This document shows, piece by piece, positions 53,416-62,092 of a DNA stretch of 64,000 nucleotides (its first letter is position 1; every line of letters begins with the position of its first letter). Source of the DNA: HXMU1420-13 sp024742815 (GTDB taxonomy: Bacteria; Bacteroidota; Rhodothermia; Balneolales; Balneolaceae); contig JANSXX010000002.1 in the NCBI GenBank assembly GCA_024742815.1, positions 248,001-312,000 of the forward strand. Reading direction: 5' to 3'. The position numbers and the translations under genes were made by a program. A model generated the notes under the pieces. The model was given only the letters and a program-made list of their open reading frames with translations. It had not been told where the DNA came from and searched no databases.

Positions 53416-54267
53416 GTGACTACAAAGACAGGCTATTTAATACTCTTACTCTTCTCATTGTTTGGATGTGACGTCATTGAGACTTCCGACATCCCTGACT
53501 ATCCTGTCACCATTGAGCCAATGTCGTTGTTGGCGTTAGATGATTTGAACAGAGAATATCAACAAGTGAATAATGGTAAGCTTTGCTCTACGCTAAATGA
53601 ATACGGATTTACCGGTTTTAGTCGGATTTTATTTCCAAACGATGTGAACCCTTGTTCAGGAAGAGTGCCAGAAAAAGTTGAATTAGATGATCCGGATCCT
53701 CTAATAAATCTGGCTAAACAAAGTGTAGTATTCAATTCGAGATTCACCAATGTAGATGAATTATCAGCACTTGACATTAAAGAATTAGTTCCGCTCTACG
53801 GTTGTACAATCTGCGAAGGTCCGGAAACGAATAGCGTTCCACTTGAATGGAAAATCATTTTCGACAATCAAAGATATCAGTCTATTGAAGTGGCCGACAC
53901 TGAAATAATAGTCTTTGTTGATGCTAAAGGTGTAAATAGAATTTGGGGAAACTGGTATTCAGAAATTTATGCACCCGGTTTGCTGGATGTTGGATATCTT
54001 GAAGCCAAAGAACGTATTATCGGCGAAGAATTGAACTTACTTACAGTAACACAACAAGATAGTTTGCTGGCAATAACCCACGAAATGGTTGGGCAACCCG
54101 ACAATTTTGAGATTATTCCACTTAAGAATAATAATGAAGCCTTGGAGTTGAGAAAAGCTTGGGTAGTGCCGATAAGTTTTAAAAGTCAACATTATGAACG
54201 AATAAACGCATATGTTGATGCAGTAGATGGTTCAATATTAATGTACAGAGCCGTAAACTTTGAATAA
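53416..54267 (+). CDS. Lipoprotein of unknown function with PepSY-like end
   Basis: This 283-residue lipoprotein has Cys18 (LFSLFGC). The start is GTG at 53416; no ATG gives the signal. Two Cys pairs are seen (C57 and a later Cys in NPCSGR; YGCTIC), which suggests disulfides. The last 60 residues (LRKAWVVPISFKSQHYERIN; YVDAVDGSILMY) resemble the end of PepSY or thermolysin-propeptide-like domains. I do not recognise the complete protein. It stands alone between the MerC-like gene and a lone receiver gene. Confidence 0.68.
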   Translation: MTTKTGYLILLLFSLFGCDVIETSDIPDYPVTIEPMSLLALDDLNREYQQVNNGKLCSTLNEYGFTGFSRILFPNDVNPCSGRVPEKVELDDPDPLINLAKQSVVFNSRFTNVDELSALDIKELVPLYGCTICEGPETNSVPLEWKIIFDNQRYQSIEVADTEIIVFVDAKGVNRIWGNWYSEIYAPGLLDVGYLEAKERIIGEELNLLTVTQQDSLLAITHEMVGQPDNFEIIPLKNNNEALELRKAWVVPISFKSQHYERINAYVDAVDGSILMYRAVNFE

Positions 54268-54394
54268 AGAAGTTATAAATATGAGTATCTAATTTATTTC
54301 GAGCGATCATTGGCATTATCTCGAAAGTAACATTAGATTTCAGACTACTCTTTTATTCAAAAAGAACATCAAAGACCAAATTAGGAATAAGACG

Positions 54395-54772
54395 TTGAGT
54401 GATTTAAACGGAAAAAGAAAGCGAGTACTAATTGTAGAAGATGACATGATTATTTCTCTTGTTATCGAAAATATGGTTAAAGAACTTGGTCACGAAGTTG
54501 TTGGTAAGGCTACCTCTGGTGATGAAGCTATTCGTTTAGCTACCGAGCATGTACCCGACTTAGTGCTCATGGACATTCGACTTAAAGGCGATATGGATGG
54601 AATCGAGGCGGTGTCAGCCATTAAAGATAGCATCGATACATCGGTTATTTATCTCACAGGAAACTCAGATCGAGTTAATTACGAGCGCGCACGCGAGACA
54701 GATTTCATCGATTTAATAACTAAGCCATTCACCATCTCTGATCTTACCAGATCGATGGATTTGCTTAATTAA
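54395..54772 (+). CDS. Single-domain response regulator (receiver only)
   Basis: This 125-residue protein consists of one receiver domain. The acidic pair is EDD (VLIVEDDMII), the phospho-acceptor is the Asp of LVLMDIRLKGDMDG, then the Thr of VIYLTGN and the Lys of LITKPF. There is no output domain, so it works as a phosphorelay intermediate or by binding a partner. GDMDGIEA after the acceptor is typical of receivers that pair with HisKA_2 or HWE kinases, so the kinase at 21499-23292 is a candidate partner, by inference only. The start is TTG at 54395. Confidence 0.9.
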   Translation: MSDLNGKRKRVLIVEDDMIISLVIENMVKELGHEVVGKATSGDEAIRLATEHVPDLVLMDIRLKGDMDGIEAVSAIKDSIDTSVIYLTGNSDRVNYERARETDFIDLITKPFTISDLTRSMDLLN

Positions 54773-54835
54773 TACTTCTTTTCTGCATCTTTCTATATAT
54801 TATTCCGTAACAGTTCGCCATAATTGCGGGATACT

Positions 54836-55522
54836 ATGAGTACAAAGTTCAAAAACCTAAAGAATGATCTTCAAGACCTCGAACAAGAGGTTGACGAAAC
54901 CGTTCTAAATACTCCCACAAGCACTTCAGGTGGGAGTAATTCTAAAGTAGCCAACTACATTCTTTTATTTGCATTCGTGGCTACATTGCTTTTTTATACC
55001 GGCAATAGAGTAGGCGATTTTTTTAGTGGAATAAACCCAATAGATGATTTTGTACAAGCAATAGATCAGCCAAGTGAAGATATTATTGTTGGTATGGGTA
55101 ATTGGATGCAAGACATGGGTTACGGAGAATTATCCCGTGAAGAGCTTCTCGATTTGAGAAGTGAAGGTGTTACGGCAACATATACTTCTCAAATTAGAGA
55201 TGTTGGATACGAGCCAACACTGGAACAATTAGTAGAATTACAGAGAGCTGATGTTAGTGCTACTTATGCCCGAATGATGAAAGAATTAGGGTATGACCTG
55301 ACAATTGAGCAATTAGCAGAAACACGACGAAACGAAGTAACAGCCTTCTTCACCTCAAATATGCTAGATTTAGGGTACACACTTGAAGAAATGACGGTTG
55401 AAAAACTTATTGGCATGCGCAGTGTAGGTGTTTCACATAATATGGCTGAACGCCTAATTGCAGAGCGAGGCGAACGACCAACTATCGATGAACTTATTCG
55501 TTACGCGATCAGTAATCAATAA
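54836..55522 (+). CDS. Membrane-anchored protein with 30-residue tandem repeats
   Basis: The ATG at 54836 is preferred to a TTG at 54824, giving 228 residues. A charged N-terminus (FKNLKNDLQDLEQEVDETVL) and one membrane span (about 40-58, YILLFAFVATLLFYTG) precede repeats of about 30 residues. These follow the form LxxLRxxGVTATYxxxhxDxGY: ELLDLRSEGVTATYTSQIRD, QLVELQRADVSATYARMMKE, QLAETRRNEVTAFFTSNMLD and KLIGMRSVGVSHNMAERLI. Such repeats are known from the tails of BlaR1/M56-type proteases, where their role is unknown. Here they stand without a protease. The protein may be a protein-interaction scaffold. Confidence 0.75.
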   Translation: MSTKFKNLKNDLQDLEQEVDETVLNTPTSTSGGSNSKVANYILLFAFVATLLFYTGNRVGDFFSGINPIDDFVQAIDQPSEDIIVGMGNWMQDMGYGELSREELLDLRSEGVTATYTSQIRDVGYEPTLEQLVELQRADVSATYARMMKELGYDLTIEQLAETRRNEVTAFFTSNMLDLGYTLEEMTVEKLIGMRSVGVSHNMAERLIAERGERPTIDELIRYAISNQ

Positions 55523-55626
55523 AAGCCCTTCCATAAAAAAATAGGGGTTCACGTATTATTCACATTCCGATTATAGCTTCCATTTGCTACTTTCAGGCTT
55601 CTTAACTCTTTAAGTAAACCGGACAA

Positions 55627-56550
55627 ATGGCTGAATTTGAATTACCAACTGTAGATCTGAATGTATATTCCCCCAAAAATCCTGCCGAAGCTACCATTGT
55701 AGAAAACTTCGTTTGTACGGCAGAAAGTAGTCCGAATATTATCAGGCATATTACGTTCGACCTGTCTGGTACCGATTTAGTTGGGAAATTTAAAGTTGGG
55801 CAATCTATTGGAGTGCTTCCCCCCGGCGAAGATGAACGCGGTAAACCCCATAAACTTCGTCTTTACTCGGTTTCATCGCCTTCAAAAGGGGAGAAAGGAA
55901 AACCACATTTGGTATCAACAACTGTGAAACGTGCAATGGATGAAGTAGACGGTACTTTTTATACCGGAGTATGTTCGAACTACTTGTGTAATTTAAAGCC
56001 CGGCGATAAGGTAAAGGTTACCGGACCTAGTGGGCGAAGATATTTACTACCAACCAATGCCAAAGATTTTAATTACGTTTTCTTTGCAACGGGAACCGGA
56101 ATAGCTCCATTTAGAGGAATGATTATGGAGCTTTTTGAGCAAGGAATTACCAATCAGGTAGCACTTGTTTTTGGGTGTCCTTATCGAACAGATGTAATTT
56201 ACCCTGAGTATTTACACGAAATGGAAGCGAAACACAACAACTTCCATTACATCAAAATGATTTCTAGAGAAGATCGCAGAGCAGACGGATCGAAATATTA
56301 CGTGCAAACAGCTATTGACGATCATGCTGATACACTGTCTCCAATTTTAGCAGCAGATAACACCTTAATCTATCTCTGCGGAATGAAAGGAATGGAAACA
56401 GGAATTTACCAAAACCTTGCTAAGCATGGCTTCTTTAGCTATCTCAATCTTAAAGGCGATTTAGCTGATAGAGATCCATCCACCTGGAGTTGGGAAGAAT
56501 CCAAAAAAATGATCAAACCATCTGTCCGCACCTTCGAAGAGGTATACTAA
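55627..56550 (+). CDS. Plant-type ferredoxin--NADP(+) reductase
   Basis: This is a 307-residue soluble flavoenzyme. The FAD-binding RLYSVSS is at 78-84, the second FAD motif is in VCSNYLCNLKPGDKVKVTGP, the NADP-binding GTGIAPFRG is at 156-164, and YLCGMKGMETGI forms the later nucleotide site. The last residue is Tyr307 (RTFEEVY), the position of the C-terminal Tyr that stacks on the flavin in plant and cyanobacterial enzymes. It moves electrons between ferredoxin or flavodoxin and NADP(H). In a heterotroph the likely direction is reduction of ferredoxin. No ferredoxin gene is adjacent. It converges with the DUF502 gene with 2 bp between the stops. Confidence 0.9.
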   Translation: MAEFELPTVDLNVYSPKNPAEATIVENFVCTAESSPNIIRHITFDLSGTDLVGKFKVGQSIGVLPPGEDERGKPHKLRLYSVSSPSKGEKGKPHLVSTTVKRAMDEVDGTFYTGVCSNYLCNLKPGDKVKVTGPSGRRYLLPTNAKDFNYVFFATGTGIAPFRGMIMELFEQGITNQVALVFGCPYRTDVIYPEYLHEMEAKHNNFHYIKMISREDRRADGSKYYVQTAIDDHADTLSPILAADNTLIYLCGMKGMETGIYQNLAKHGFFSYLNLKGDLADRDPSTWSWEESKKMIKPSVRTFEEVY

Positions 56551-56552
56551 AC

Positions 56553-57128
56553 TCAGATCTTTTTAAAGCCACCGGTAACTCCTCCCGATACAATAAATCG
56601 CATAAAATCGGTTGAATCGATTTTAATAGGGGTTACACATTCTTTAGGTACTACATATAAATTACCTGAGAAATTATAGGAATGAGGACAGTAAATAGCG
56701 ACTTCATCCGCTAAATCAAATTGTTCTAAGGAATCTTGAGTTATAAATCCAAAACGGATTACACCGGTATCACCAAAGGTAACTTTAGCCGGCTGATTAA
56801 ATTTTTTACGCTCGCCTACAAAGGCTTCAGTCAAATCCTTCAACGAGGTGTAGATCATACTTACGAGCGGCATTTTCGTAATGATCCGCTCGAAAATATG
56901 AACAATGGGTTTGGTGAATGCCCGATTAAATACGTAACCAATTAAAGCTATGAACAGGAAACCGGTTATTATTCCAAGTCCGGGAATTTCAATATTGATC
57001 CATCCCAAAAATAAATCTGCAAAAATAGAATTCAACCAATCCATAGTAATGGCAACCAGATAAATAGTGGCGCCAACGGGAAATACAATCAGCATTCCCC
57101 TAAAGAAATTGTTTAATAGAGTTTTCAT
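56553..57128 (-). CDS. DUF502 family membrane protein
   Basis: This 191-residue protein has two membrane spans (about 8-30, FFRGMLIVFPVGATIYLVAI, and 50-68, LGIITGFLFIALIGYVFNR). The family-typical order KMPLVSMIYTSLKDLTEAF, FGFITQDSL and VAIYCPHSYNFSGNLYVVP follows. DUF502 proteins are widespread in bacteria and plants with no proven molecular role. It is transcribed alone, divergent from alaS with 93 bp between the starts. Confidence 0.9.
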   Translation of the reverse strand: MKTLLNNFFRGMLIVFPVGATIYLVAITMDWLNSIFADLFLGWINIEIPGLGIITGFLFIALIGYVFNRAFTKPIVHIFERIITKMPLVSMIYTSLKDLTEAFVGERKKFNQPAKVTFGDTGVIRFGFITQDSLEQFDLADEVAIYCPHSYNFSGNLYVVPKECVTPIKIDSTDFMRFIVSGGVTGGFKKI

Positions 57129-57221
57129 CCCTGTTTCACGGGTTTAATTAATGAGTTAGAGGTGGATTTTTTTTATCTTCCCACCCTTAATTTTTTTGAT
57201 CCAATTTTATAAACATAAGTA

Positions 57222-59885
57222 ATGTCGATAAAGACTTCTTCCCAAATACGAGATGAATTTCTACAATTTTTTGCTGATAAAAAGCATGCCATTGTAAAAA
57301 GTGCACCGGTTGTACCAAAAGATGATCCAACCTTGCTATTTACAAATGCCGGCATGAATCAGTTCAAACCTATTTTTTTAGGAGAAGAACAAACACTCGA
57401 CCACGAAGGGAAAAAGTGGAATCGTGCTGCCGATACGCAAAAATGTATCCGGGTAAGCGGTAAACATAACGATTTGGAGGAAGTTGGCCACGATACCTAT
57501 CATCATACCTTATTCGAGATGTTAGGGAATTGGTCGTTTGGCGATTACTTCAAAAAAGAAGCTATTGGTTGGGCATGGGAGCTATTAGTAGATGTTTGGG
57601 GAATGGATCCAAATCGAATTTATGCCACCGTATTTGCAGGAGATGAAGAAGACGGTTTGCCCACCGATGACGAAGCGATTGAGCTCTGGAAATCGGAAAC
57701 AACCATAGCTCACGAACATATTCTCAAGTTTGATAAGAAAGATAATTTCTGGGAAATGGGCGATACTGGACCGTGTGGTCCCTGCTCAGAATTACACATC
57801 GATCTTCGACCGGATAATGAGCGGCAGGAAGTGGATGGCGCAAGCTTGGTAAATATGGACGATCCGAGAGTGATCGAAATATGGAATTTAGTATTCATAC
57901 AGTTTAACCGACAACCGGATGGCAGCCTTAAATCTTTGCCCGCAAAGCACGTAGATACCGGAATGGGGTTTGAACGAGTATGTGCCGTACTCCAAGGGAA
58001 GATGTCGAATTATGATTCGGATGTATTCACTCCATTACTCAATAGGATATCGGAGCTTGCCGGAACTGCTTATGGCAAAGATAAAGAAAAAGATATTGCT
58101 ATGCGGGTTATTGCAGATCACATTCGTGCAGTTGCATTTTCCATTGCTGATGGGGCTTCACCCGGAAACGATGGTCGTGGCTACGTAATTCGGCGAATTC
58201 AACGTCGAGCCATTCGTTACGGCTGGGATAAACTAGGGTTTAAAGAACCATTTATGTATCGGCTGGTGGATGTACTCGCTGATCAGTTTAGTGATGTATT
58301 TCCGGAGATTGTCGCACAACAAGAATACATCACTAATGTGATACATGCCGAAGAACGAAGTTTTTTGAAAACTCTTGGCCAAGGCATTGGTATTTTTAAC
58401 GAGATGATTGCCAACTCTAAACAGTTATCCGGTGCCGATGCATTTAAATTGCATGATACCTATGGCTTTCCCATCGATTTAACACAGCTAATGGCACGAG
58501 AAAAAGGTGTTTCTGTGGATGAAGAGGGATTTAACCAACGCATGCAGGAACAAAAAGATCGGGCTCGAGCAGCGGGTAAGTTTTCGGTTGATCAAAGCAA
58601 AGTGAATGAATGGAATGTGTTAATCGACTCGGATGAGTTTGAGTTTGTGGGCTACGATGAGTTTGAGGCGGAAGTACTCATCACGTCTTATCGAAAAGAA
58701 GGAGAGCGCTACGCATTCACCTTAAATAAAACTCCATTTTATGCAGAAAGTGGTGGTCAGGTTGCCGATACCGGTATGCTCTCTAACGGTGCCGATTTCA
58801 TTCACGTTATTGATGTGCAAAAAGGAAATGGGAATTACATCCACTACACCGAGGAGTTACCCGGAAACTTAGCCGGATTATGGACCGCGTCGATAGATTT
58901 AAAAAAGCGCCTCGAGATTCAGAAACATCACTCTGCAACACACTTGGCTCATGCAGCATTAAGAAACGTTCTTGGTGAACATGTGGCGCAAAAGGGATCT
59001 TTGGTGAACGATTATCATCTTAGATTCGATTTTTCTCACTTTGAGGCGATGACCCAAGAAGAGCTCGACAAAGTAGAAGCAGAAGTGAATGCTAAGATTC
59101 AAGAGAATATTCCACTGTTTGAGGAAAGAAATGTTCCGATTGAGGAAGCCAAAGAGAAAGGGGCGATGATGCTATTTGGTGAGAAATATGGCGATTTTGT
59201 GCGAGTAATTACTTTTGATGAAGAATATTCAGTTGAACTGTGTGGAGGTACTCATGTAGGTGCAACCGGCGAAATCGGATACTTTAGATTTTTACACGAA
59301 AGTTCTGTTGCCGCAGGGATTCGCCGAATTGAAGCCGTGTGTGGAGATGCTGCCGATAAATTGCTGCGAGAAGAGAAAGAGATTGTTAGAGAAGTAAAAT
59401 CACTATTTGGCCAAACCAACGATCCGGTTTCAAACATCAAAAAGTTGATGGACGAGAAAAAAGCCCTTGAAAAAGAACTGGAAAAAGTTCAAATGGCGAA
59501 TTCGGGTGCACTACTTGATAACATCTTATCAAAAAAAGAAAAACTGGATGGTATAGAAATTTCTAAAGGAGAAATACCCGGAGCCGATGTAGCCACTTTA
59601 AAGCAATTAGGCTACGATGCACTGCAAAAAGTGAATAAAGACCGAATAATTGTGCTCGGCTCTAAAGATGAAGAAAACGGTAAAGTGTTTTTAATGGTTG
59701 CCGTTACCGAAGATTTGATTTCAGGGAAAAATCTGAAAGCCGGGGCCTTAGTTGGTAAATTAGGACGCTTAGTTGGCGGCGGTGGCGGTGGCCAACCAAA
59801 CTTAGCAACGGCTGGTGGTAAAAATCCCGAAAAACTATCTGAAGCACTTTCGAGTGTTCAAGAAATAGTAAAGGAATCACTTTGA
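57222..59885 (+). CDS. alaS: Alanine--tRNA ligase
   Basis: This 887-residue enzyme charges tRNA-Ala with alanine. The class II catalytic domain holds TNAGMNQFKPIFLGE and the MGDTGPCGPCSE loop. The editing domain has the zinc ligands in HSATHLAHAALR and ELCGGTHV, which remove Ser or Gly from mischarged tRNA. The C-terminal DHHA1-type domain ends with a Gly-rich LVGKLGRLVGGGGGGQPNLA. The length is normal for a bacterial AlaRS. It has its own upstream region shared with the divergent DUF502 gene and precedes the pyruvate dehydrogenase operon by 88 bp. Confidence 0.98.
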   Translation: MSIKTSSQIRDEFLQFFADKKHAIVKSAPVVPKDDPTLLFTNAGMNQFKPIFLGEEQTLDHEGKKWNRAADTQKCIRVSGKHNDLEEVGHDTYHHTLFEMLGNWSFGDYFKKEAIGWAWELLVDVWGMDPNRIYATVFAGDEEDGLPTDDEAIELWKSETTIAHEHILKFDKKDNFWEMGDTGPCGPCSELHIDLRPDNERQEVDGASLVNMDDPRVIEIWNLVFIQFNRQPDGSLKSLPAKHVDTGMGFERVCAVLQGKMSNYDSDVFTPLLNRISELAGTAYGKDKEKDIAMRVIADHIRAVAFSIADGASPGNDGRGYVIRRIQRRAIRYGWDKLGFKEPFMYRLVDVLADQFSDVFPEIVAQQEYITNVIHAEERSFLKTLGQGIGIFNEMIANSKQLSGADAFKLHDTYGFPIDLTQLMAREKGVSVDEEGFNQRMQEQKDRARAAGKFSVDQSKVNEWNVLIDSDEFEFVGYDEFEAEVLITSYRKEGERYAFTLNKTPFYAESGGQVADTGMLSNGADFIHVIDVQKGNGNYIHYTEELPGNLAGLWTASIDLKKRLEIQKHHSATHLAHAALRNVLGEHVAQKGSLVNDYHLRFDFSHFEAMTQEELDKVEAEVNAKIQENIPLFEERNVPIEEAKEKGAMMLFGEKYGDFVRVITFDEEYSVELCGGTHVGATGEIGYFRFLHESSVAAGIRRIEAVCGDAADKLLREEKEIVREVKSLFGQTNDPVSNIKKLMDEKKALEKELEKVQMANSGALLDNILSKKEKLDGIEISKGEIPGADVATLKQLGYDALQKVNKDRIIVLGSKDEENGKVFLMVAVTEDLISGKNLKAGALVGKLGRLVGGGGGGQPNLATAGGKNPEKLSEALSSVQEIVKESL

Positions 59886-59973
59886 CTTCCTTTACCAAAC
59901 CCAATCACGAATTCTGATAAAAAATTGATATATTCTCACCCCGTTTTGGGTAAGAGTTTTCAAAAACATATTT

Positions 59974-61074
59974 ATGGCAAAAAAGAAAAAGGAAGAAATC
60001 CGATTTGCACCCACCGGTATAGGTGATGTTAATGAAGGAGCAGTACAAAAAGGGGTTGACCTCCCAGATGCAACCGACAAAACACATAAAGACTTAGGAT
60101 TATCTGAGGAGCAGCTATTGGCGATGTTCGAGCAAATGTATTTGCAACGCCGTTTCGAAGAGCGCTCCATGCAGCAGTATCAAAAAGGAAAATTTGGTGG
60201 TTTTCTTCACCTGTACATCGGGCAAGAAGCTATTTCAACTGGAACTACATTCGCTCTGGACGATGAGGATGATATCATCACTGCCTATCGCGACCATGGT
60301 TGGGGACTGTGCCGAGGTATTTCGGCTAAAGCCGGTATGGCCGAACTTTTTGGTAAGGCAACAGGCTCTTCGCGAGGTAAAGGCGGAAGTATGCACTTTG
60401 CAAATGCCGAGAAGAAATTCTGGGGTGGATATGGTATTGTAGGTGGACATATTCCTATTAATGCTGGATTTGCTTTCGCTAATAAGTACAATGCAAACGG
60501 TAATATTTCGGCCTGCTTTTTTGGTGATGGTGCGGTAGATCAAGGTGCATTACATGAAACGTTAAATCTTGCTCAATTGTGGAAATTACCTGCAATATTT
60601 GTTGTAGAAAATAACGGTTACTCAATGGGGACCGCAGCTGCACGCCATACAGTAGCTGAAATCGTAGACCGTGCGAAAGGTTACAATATGAAGAGTGCAG
60701 TTATCAATGGAATGGATCTATTCTCGGTGTATGAGAAGATGAAAGAGATCGCAGATGATGTACGCGAAAATTCAGAACCATGGTTCGTAGAAATCAGAAC
60801 GTATCGTTACCGTGGACATTCAATGTCGGATCCGCAAAAGTATCGAACCAAAGAAGAGCTCGAAGAATATCAGAAGATTGACCCAATTCAACGGCTAAAA
60901 ACATACTTACTTGAAAACGATCTGGCTAAGGAAGATCAATTAAAAGAAATAGAAGATAAGGTAGAACAGGAAGTGCTGGATGCTGTAGAGTTTGCGGATG
61001 AATCGCCTTTCCCTGAAGAGAAAGAACTCTACGAAGACATGTTTGTAGAAGACGACCCTTACTTCCACGTTTAA
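59974..61074 (+). CDS. pdhA: Pyruvate dehydrogenase E1 component, alpha subunit
   Basis: This 366-residue subunit binds thiamine pyrophosphate. The GDG of the cofactor motif is at 184-186 (FFGDGAVDQGALHETL) and the NN at 213-214 (VVENNGYSMGT). The phosphorylation-loop region YRYRGHSMSDPQKYR is typical of E1 alpha. A charged N-terminal tail of about 45 residues (MAKKKKEEIRFAP onward) precedes the conserved core and is longer than usual. With E1 beta it decarboxylates pyruvate and passes the acetyl group to lipoyl-E2. It is the first gene of a three-gene operon (12-bp and 22-bp gaps). Confidence 0.95.
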   Translation: MAKKKKEEIRFAPTGIGDVNEGAVQKGVDLPDATDKTHKDLGLSEEQLLAMFEQMYLQRRFEERSMQQYQKGKFGGFLHLYIGQEAISTGTTFALDDEDDIITAYRDHGWGLCRGISAKAGMAELFGKATGSSRGKGGSMHFANAEKKFWGGYGIVGGHIPINAGFAFANKYNANGNISACFFGDGAVDQGALHETLNLAQLWKLPAIFVVENNGYSMGTAAARHTVAEIVDRAKGYNMKSAVINGMDLFSVYEKMKEIADDVRENSEPWFVEIRTYRYRGHSMSDPQKYRTKEELEEYQKIDPIQRLKTYLLENDLAKEDQLKEIEDKVEQEVLDAVEFADESPFPEEKELYEDMFVEDDPYFHV

Positions 61075-61086
61075 TCACACAATTTC

Positions 61087-62070
61087 ATGGCAGAATTACA
61101 ATTTAGAGAAGCTTTAAAACATGCAATCGATGAAGAAATGGATCGCGATGAGCGCGTCTTCATCATGGGAGAAGAAGTAGCCGAATATAATGGTGCTTAT
61201 AAAGTAACCGAGGGACTACTTGACAAATACGGATTTAAACGTGTAATCGATACTCCGATTTCGGAGCTTGGTTTTGCAGGATTAGGAGTTGGTGCCGCAA
61301 TGCGCGGACTTCGCCCGATAGTTGAATTTATGACCTTCAACTTCGCAGTGCTTGCTGCAGATCAGATCATTAATCACGCCACAAAGGTGAAGTACATGAC
61401 CGGCGGACAGATAGATTGCCCGATTGTATTTAGAGGACCGAATGCATCAGCAGGACAGCTTGGCGCAACTCATTCGGTTTCTTACGATTCTATGTACGCA
61501 CATTTTCCGGGCTTAAAAGTTATTTATCCATCGGAGCCCGGTGATGCAAAAGGATTATTAAAATCAGCCATTCGTGATGACAATCCGGTTATTTTTATGG
61601 AATCGGAGCAAATGTACGGCATGAAAGGTGAAGTTTCTGACGCTGAAGATTTTATCATTCCAATTGGAAAGGGTAAGATTAAGCGGGAAGGAAGCGATGT
61701 TACCGTTGTTGCGCACGGAAAAATGTATCATGTAGCTGTACAGGCAGCCAATCAATTGGCTAAAGATGGTATAGAATGTGAGATTATTGATCCAAGAACG
61801 GTTAAACCACTAGATTTACCTTTGATCATCGAATCCATCAAAAAAACTAACCGATGTGTGTTGGTTGATGAAGCTCATCCATTTGGAGGGTTAGCCGCCG
61901 AGATTGGATTTTTGATCCAGCGCGAAGCTTTTGATTATTTGGATGCACCTGTGCAACGCGTATGCTTACCGGATGTAAATGCACCATTTTCGAAGAAACT
62001 ATTTGATGCCTGGTTCCCAAGCCCGAAACAGGTAATTGATGCCGTTAATCAAGTTACCTACAGAACTTAA
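61087..62070 (+). CDS. pdhB: Pyruvate dehydrogenase E1 component, beta subunit
   Basis: This 327-residue partner of the alpha subunit begins FREALKHAIDEEMDRDERVF and continues with MGEEVAEYNGAYKVTEGL and RVIDTPISELGFAGLGVGAA, the pyrimidine-binding side of the thiamine site. The C-terminal transketolase domain carries CEIIDPRTVKPLD and VLVDEAHPFGGLAAEI. The alpha2beta2 E1 it forms feeds acetyl groups to the E2 encoded next. It is distinguished from branched-chain E1 beta mainly by context and the close match to the pyruvate type. Confidence 0.95.
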   Translation: MAELQFREALKHAIDEEMDRDERVFIMGEEVAEYNGAYKVTEGLLDKYGFKRVIDTPISELGFAGLGVGAAMRGLRPIVEFMTFNFAVLAADQIINHATKVKYMTGGQIDCPIVFRGPNASAGQLGATHSVSYDSMYAHFPGLKVIYPSEPGDAKGLLKSAIRDDNPVIFMESEQMYGMKGEVSDAEDFIIPIGKGKIKREGSDVTVVAHGKMYHVAVQAANQLAKDGIECEIIDPRTVKPLDLPLIIESIKKTNRCVLVDEAHPFGGLAAEIGFLIQREAFDYLDAPVQRVCLPDVNAPFSKKLFDAWFPSPKQVIDAVNQVTYRT

Positions 62071-62092
62071 AATCAGCTAAATATCACTCATT

